From positions 86,570,525-86,634,524 of the forward strand of contig NC_054702.1 in assembly GCF_016097555.1 (NCBI RefSeq): a stretch of DNA of 64,000 nucleotides, read 5' to 3'. The first letter of the stretch is position 1. Each line of letters begins with the position of its first letter. Positions 60,490 through 64,000 of this stretch are shown one piece after another. The position numbers and the translations under genes were made by a program. The notes below the pieces were generated by a model. That model had not been told where the DNA came from. It saw only the letters and a program-made list of their open reading frames with translations, and searched no databases. This DNA is from Gigantopelta aegis. Taxonomy: Eukaryota; Mollusca; Gastropoda; Neomphalida; Peltospiridae.

Positions 60490-61200
60490 GGATGCGGTGA
60501 ACTTGTATGGAAACTAACTCGTATGAATGAAAAACGTGTATGGAAAACGAACTCGTGTGTAAAAAATAACGGTGAACTCGTATGGGGATGTATGGATATG
60601 CAGATATACTTTGATATTTCTCTTAAATGTGTATTTTGATGATCGAACCGAACACCACCAGTAGACCAGAGCAGGAGCCTTCCTTCCATCTTGTGTAAAT
60701 TTTACAAACAAAACAAACATTAATAACCATTGCTCATAAAAAAAAAAAAAAAAAAAATAATAATAGGACTGCTTGTAATTCAGTTGCAACTGTGTACTTT
60801 ACAGTTCTTGATATTACAGTATATAGATAAAAAAATATTTAGTGCATTTTAATTTTTATAAACATGTAGGCCCTATAATTTGATGTAGAAAATAAAAATA
60901 AAATTAGAGTTTCTTAGCCAAAAACATTATGTGTGAAATTAACTACCACGTGACTTGCCCAACCAATCAAAACACCTATGTCATTAAACTTATTTTCTGT
61001 GACAGAAACCGTAAACAATGCATGCATGTTTTGCGTTTCTCACTAGCCCGAACTTAAAAACCACTAGCCACGGACGTCAGGCTAACAGATTTGTTGAACT
61101 CTGCATAAAAACTACACACAAGTTGCTATACAGTATTGGATGTATCACTTTATAATTTCCCTCCATACAAGTAAGTTTTCCATACGAGTTCACCGCAAGC
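60490..61200. mobile_element. 711-bp MITE with 10-bp target duplication (MULE-like)
   Basis: Terminal inverted repeats of about 24 bp: the left end has TGCGGTGAACTTGTATGGAAA, the right end reversed TGCGGTGAACTCGTATGGAAA. Perfect direct repeats CAAATTAGAG at 60480-60489 and 61201-61210. The motif GGTGAACTCGTATGG recurs inside near 60571. A target duplication of 9-10 bp is typical of Mutator-like elements. No transposase. It lies in the presumed intron of the unrecognised gene. Confidence 0.85.
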
Positions 61201-61432
61201 CAAATTAGAGGTCTGTTTATTAATATTTTACTTTTCTTGAAAGTGTATCCACTTAAATACGGTGCATTCAATCCTCAATCAGAATGCAATATGACGGCAT
61301 ATCATTAAGCAAAATATTCATTATCAAATTGGCATTATATAAAATACATCTGTTAGCCTATCTGTTTCTATATTCATATTTAATATTTATGTAGGCCTAT
61401 GTATAAGCAGGGCTCACAATAGGAAGTAAAAT

Positions 61433-61525
61433 ATGGCCTGCTGTTATTCGTTTTTAAATAGCATGCCAAAAGAAATATCACCAACTAAGAAAAAATCTGA
61501 CCTGCTGGAAATAAGACAGCACTGG
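61433..61525 (+). CDS. Possible second (or alternative first) exon of the same unrecognised gene
   Basis: Reads MPKEISPTKKKSDLLEIRQ then HW before donor GTGAGT at 61526. Either it starts at an ATG at 61433 (A at -3, G at +4), or it is spliced in at the AG at 60-61 of the same block (61460-61461). Its composition is coding-like, unlike the surrounding AT-rich DNA. No family recognised. Confidence 0.3.
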
Positions 61526-61672
61526 GTGAGTGGGGGGTTTGGGACAATGTGCAGAGAATTAGGACCTTTGATATGTATTTTAGAGCTTTATAAAATTGAA
61601 ATATAACAATCACGAGCTCAGTCTCAGCTAAATAGAAGATAAAATCATCATACATGCATTTGTATTTTAAAA

Positions 61673-62058
61673 GTGGTGTTGTGGTTAGGCCATCGGTCTA
61701 CTGGCTGGTAGGTACTGGGTTCAGATCCCAGTCGAAGCATGGGATTTTAAATCCAGATACCAACTCCAAACCCTGAGTGGGTGCTCCGCAAGGCTCAATG
61801 GGTAGGTGTAAACCACTTGCACCAACTAGTGATCCATAACTGGTTCAACAAAGGCCATGGTTTGTGCTATCCTGCCTGTGGAAAGCGCAAATAAAAGATC
61901 CCTTGCTGCTAATCGGAAAGAGTAACCCATGTAGTGGCGACAGCGGGTTTCCTCTCAAAATCTGTGTTGTCTGTAACCATATGTCTGACACCATATAAAC
62001 GTAAATAAAATGTGTTGAGTGCGTCGTTAAATAAAACATTTCTTTCTTTCTTTTTGTA
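61673..62058 (+). mobile_element. SINE family D copy
   Basis: Slightly shortened head (GTGGTTAGGCCATCGGTC), B-box GGTTCAGATCC, tail TTAAATAAAACATTTC followed by (TTTC)n. Confidence 0.88.
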
Positions 62059-62068
62059 TTTTAAAGAA

Positions 62069-62159
62069 CATCTTTGCAAGCCAAGGTATTATTCCATATA
62101 ACTACTGTATTTCGTAATGGAGTAGTTATACAGGAATGGTACCTTGGCTTGCGAAGATG
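62069..62159. mobile_element. 91-bp near-perfect foldback (hairpin) element
   Basis: Arms of about 38 bases with 4-5 mismatches: CATCTTTGCAAGCCAAGGTA at the left mirrors TACCTTGGCTTGCGAAGATG at the right. Loop of about 14 (GTATTTCGTAATGG). Inserted right behind SINE D. A diverged relative is at 17225-17325. Confidence 0.88.
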
Positions 62160-62235
62160 CTTTCGCTTTTCACAGGCCATTCTTTCAAGCCCTGATAGTC
62201 AACATGTACTTGTGAAATATTTGTATGTACATGTA

Positions 62236-62237
<2 letters not shown>

Positions 62238-62277
<40 letters not shown>
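62238..62277. repeat. (TA)n microsatellite
   Basis: About 20 TA units. Confidence 0.95.
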
Positions 62278-62281
<4 letters not shown>

Positions 62282-62875
62282 TATTATGTAAGTATGCTAT
62301 GACTGGATGGTTCATATTTATAATAATTAACTGGAGGTTCAGCCATTTTATTTTCAGTTCAATCCATCAGTGTTTTCCCTGCTGTAAAACAAATGTTATA
62401 CTGTTAACAAAACAAAAGGTAGGGTGGAAAGCATCCAGGACTAACTCTAGCACTCCCCAAATTCACCAGTTGTGAATTTTATAAACTCTTGACAAAATTA
62501 ATATTAATTTGGTAAAATAATTTGGATTTTGCAAAATTTAAAATTTAATAGATAATTTGGCAAAATTGTTTGCTAATTTAAAGTTATCCATGGCACCCTT
62601 CTTGATCTGCCCATGTTATACCGACATTTAATATGGCAATTAAAGTCTCATACACGGTGTTTATGTATAAAACTTTGCTTCTGTCATAACACAAAAATAC
62701 CTGACCCATGAAAATGTCAAGAGATTAAACACAAGTTGTCATTACTAAATATGTGAAATGTGCAACATTCAGACAAGTTTTCTCATGTGATTTAGAATGC
62801 TTTTTGGAAAAGCTTTTATGAGAAACAATTTTGTTATTACTCAAATTCAATAAAATTATATTTTATTATTTTTAA

Positions 62876-63449
62876 AGGGACACACCCTAGTTACGGCTAT
62901 TTGTTAACCATTACGGCATTGTTTTTTGCTATTAAACCCCATTTTTCACAAATAAAATTGCACTTTACTTACATTTTATTATTTAGAATACACATTTCCA
63001 TTCACCTTCATTTGTGAGATTTTTCTTCACAGTTCGTGAACATTTTCAGTAACAATAAAGTTCAGACAAGTAAGTATCTCAATACAAAACGTTACAAACC
63101 CTTAAAACCAATAATTTTGCTAAGTCTTACGATAACTGGAGAGGGGATACAACCAGGACAGAACAGTTGGAACATGTCCAGGAGAGGTGAAAAGAACGCA
63201 CCCCAAGTCTGTGAAATTTGTCGTGACGTAGGCATTGTTGTGCTTCGAGCAACATCTGCCGGTGACATCAGAATACAAACTTTCAAAATTATTTCAAGCA
63301 ATTGGGATATGGGGATTCCCATGGTATTTATCGATATAAAACCTGCTTTTTCACTCCATTTGATAAAAATGTGATCTAAGTGTGTTACAATTTTGTAGAT
63401 TAACCAAATTATAATTTATTTTCGCTGGATGGAACTAGGGTGTGCGGCT
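62876..63449 (-). mobile_element. TTAA-flanked DNA transposon, family H, copy 2
   Basis: 574 bp between TTAA at 62872-62875 and 63450-63453. Ends AGGGACACACCCTAGTT and (reversed) AGCCGCACACCCTAGTT. Same order of blocks as 31432-32199 in the opposite orientation, with a shorter middle. Keeps the LLDMFQLFCPGCIPSP frame. Confidence 0.88.
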
Positions 63450-63942
63450 TTAAGTAGCAAAATAACTTTCATTAGGTATGTATTTGCTACAAGTATTATA
63501 TTTATGTGTAATTTTATAAAGTTCTTATAAGAACTGCCATGTAATATATACATGTATATAGAATATCACGTGACAGGCTGTAATTAATGATGTTAAATGC
63601 CAAACTTCAGCACTACACTTAGCCATGCAAGTACATGCAGAAAAATAAACCTCTCTTTTAAGATCAGGGTTTCTGCCAGAGAGTGAAAAAGGGTATGGCA
63701 CCATACCCAAAGTTAATCTTTTGACAAAATTAATTACTCTTATCATTACTGATGATTTTCTTAACCCTAACCTTTAACTTAACCCATTTTCTTTGTAGCA
63801 GAAACACTGAAGATGGATTTATAGTTGTAGTTTGTATTTCACTAGTTATAGGTTTTATATTATTGAGGGGCTATTGATTTATGTATTCAGTGGATTTCGG
63901 ACTACATTTTGCAAATGTTAGAATGGTTTTCATCAAATTTAA

Positions 63943-64000
63943 AGGGGCAGGACACAGCCCAGAGGTAAAGTACTTGATCAACGTGCTTTAGTAGTGTCAG
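63943..64000 (+). mobile_element. SINE family A head, cut by the window end
   Basis: GGGGCAGGACACAGCCCAG, an A-box-type start like other heads, then GTGCTTTAGTAGTGTC, which resembles the tail. Possibly a short, deleted copy. Confidence 0.45.

Noticed and set aside
62346-62420. Exon-like stretch after a TTTTCAG acceptor near 62352
   Set aside because: Only one frame is open, it has no coding character, and it cannot be tied to the exon candidates upstream.

Overview
The window is eukaryotic, intron-bearing and AT-rich, with many short interspersed repeats. The tRNA-derived SINE families, the DIRS-type retroelement and the two recognisable host genes suggest a marine invertebrate, most likely a mollusc and plausibly a gastropod. 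The phylum is an inference from the style of the repeats; no species marker was seen.

Layout. (1) 1-12531: the 3' end of a plus-strand TRIM9/TRIM67-like gene. Its terminal SPRY exon is at 4219-4517, preceded by two decayed tandem copies of the exon start. Behind it lie 8 kb of AT-rich flank with SINEs and short TTAA-flanked DNA elements. (2) 12532-17075: a broken DIRS-type retroelement with inverted terminal repeats. (3) 17222-21574: the same 1.8-kb flank twice, separated by exactly 200 N and a poor copy of the DIRS interior; this is probably an assembly artefact. (4) 21575-30170: gene-free, repeat-rich DNA with several SINE families and GA/CT microsatellites. (5) About 30170-38885: a large tandem array of roughly 130-185-bp monomers. 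Each monomer carries a tRNA-like pol III promoter remnant on the minus strand and most carry a TGACGTCA-like palindrome. The array contains its own internal duplication, which supplies empty sites for two transposon insertions. (6) 38885-48249: gene-free, with scattered repeats. (7) 48250-59739: a complete ten-exon minus-strand gene for a radial spoke head protein of the RSPH4A/RSPH6A (Chlamydomonas RSP4/RSP6) family, 583 codons. An X-box-like site lies about 140 bp upstream of its start codon. (8) 59740-64000: its upstream region, two possible exons of an unrecognised plus-strand gene, a 711-bp MITE with a perfect 10-bp target duplication, a SINE, a long foldback element and another TTAA-flanked element.

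The two recognised genes have unrelated jobs: TRIM9-like proteins are cytoplasmic E3 ligases that act in neurite guidance, and RSPH4/6 is part of the 9+2 ciliary axoneme. Nothing links them except position. Most of the remaining sequence is transposon-derived. The least familiar parts are the tRNA-derived satellite array, the hairpin-headed short element at 11370, 18528 and 21064, the 711-bp MITE, and the exon-start triplication.
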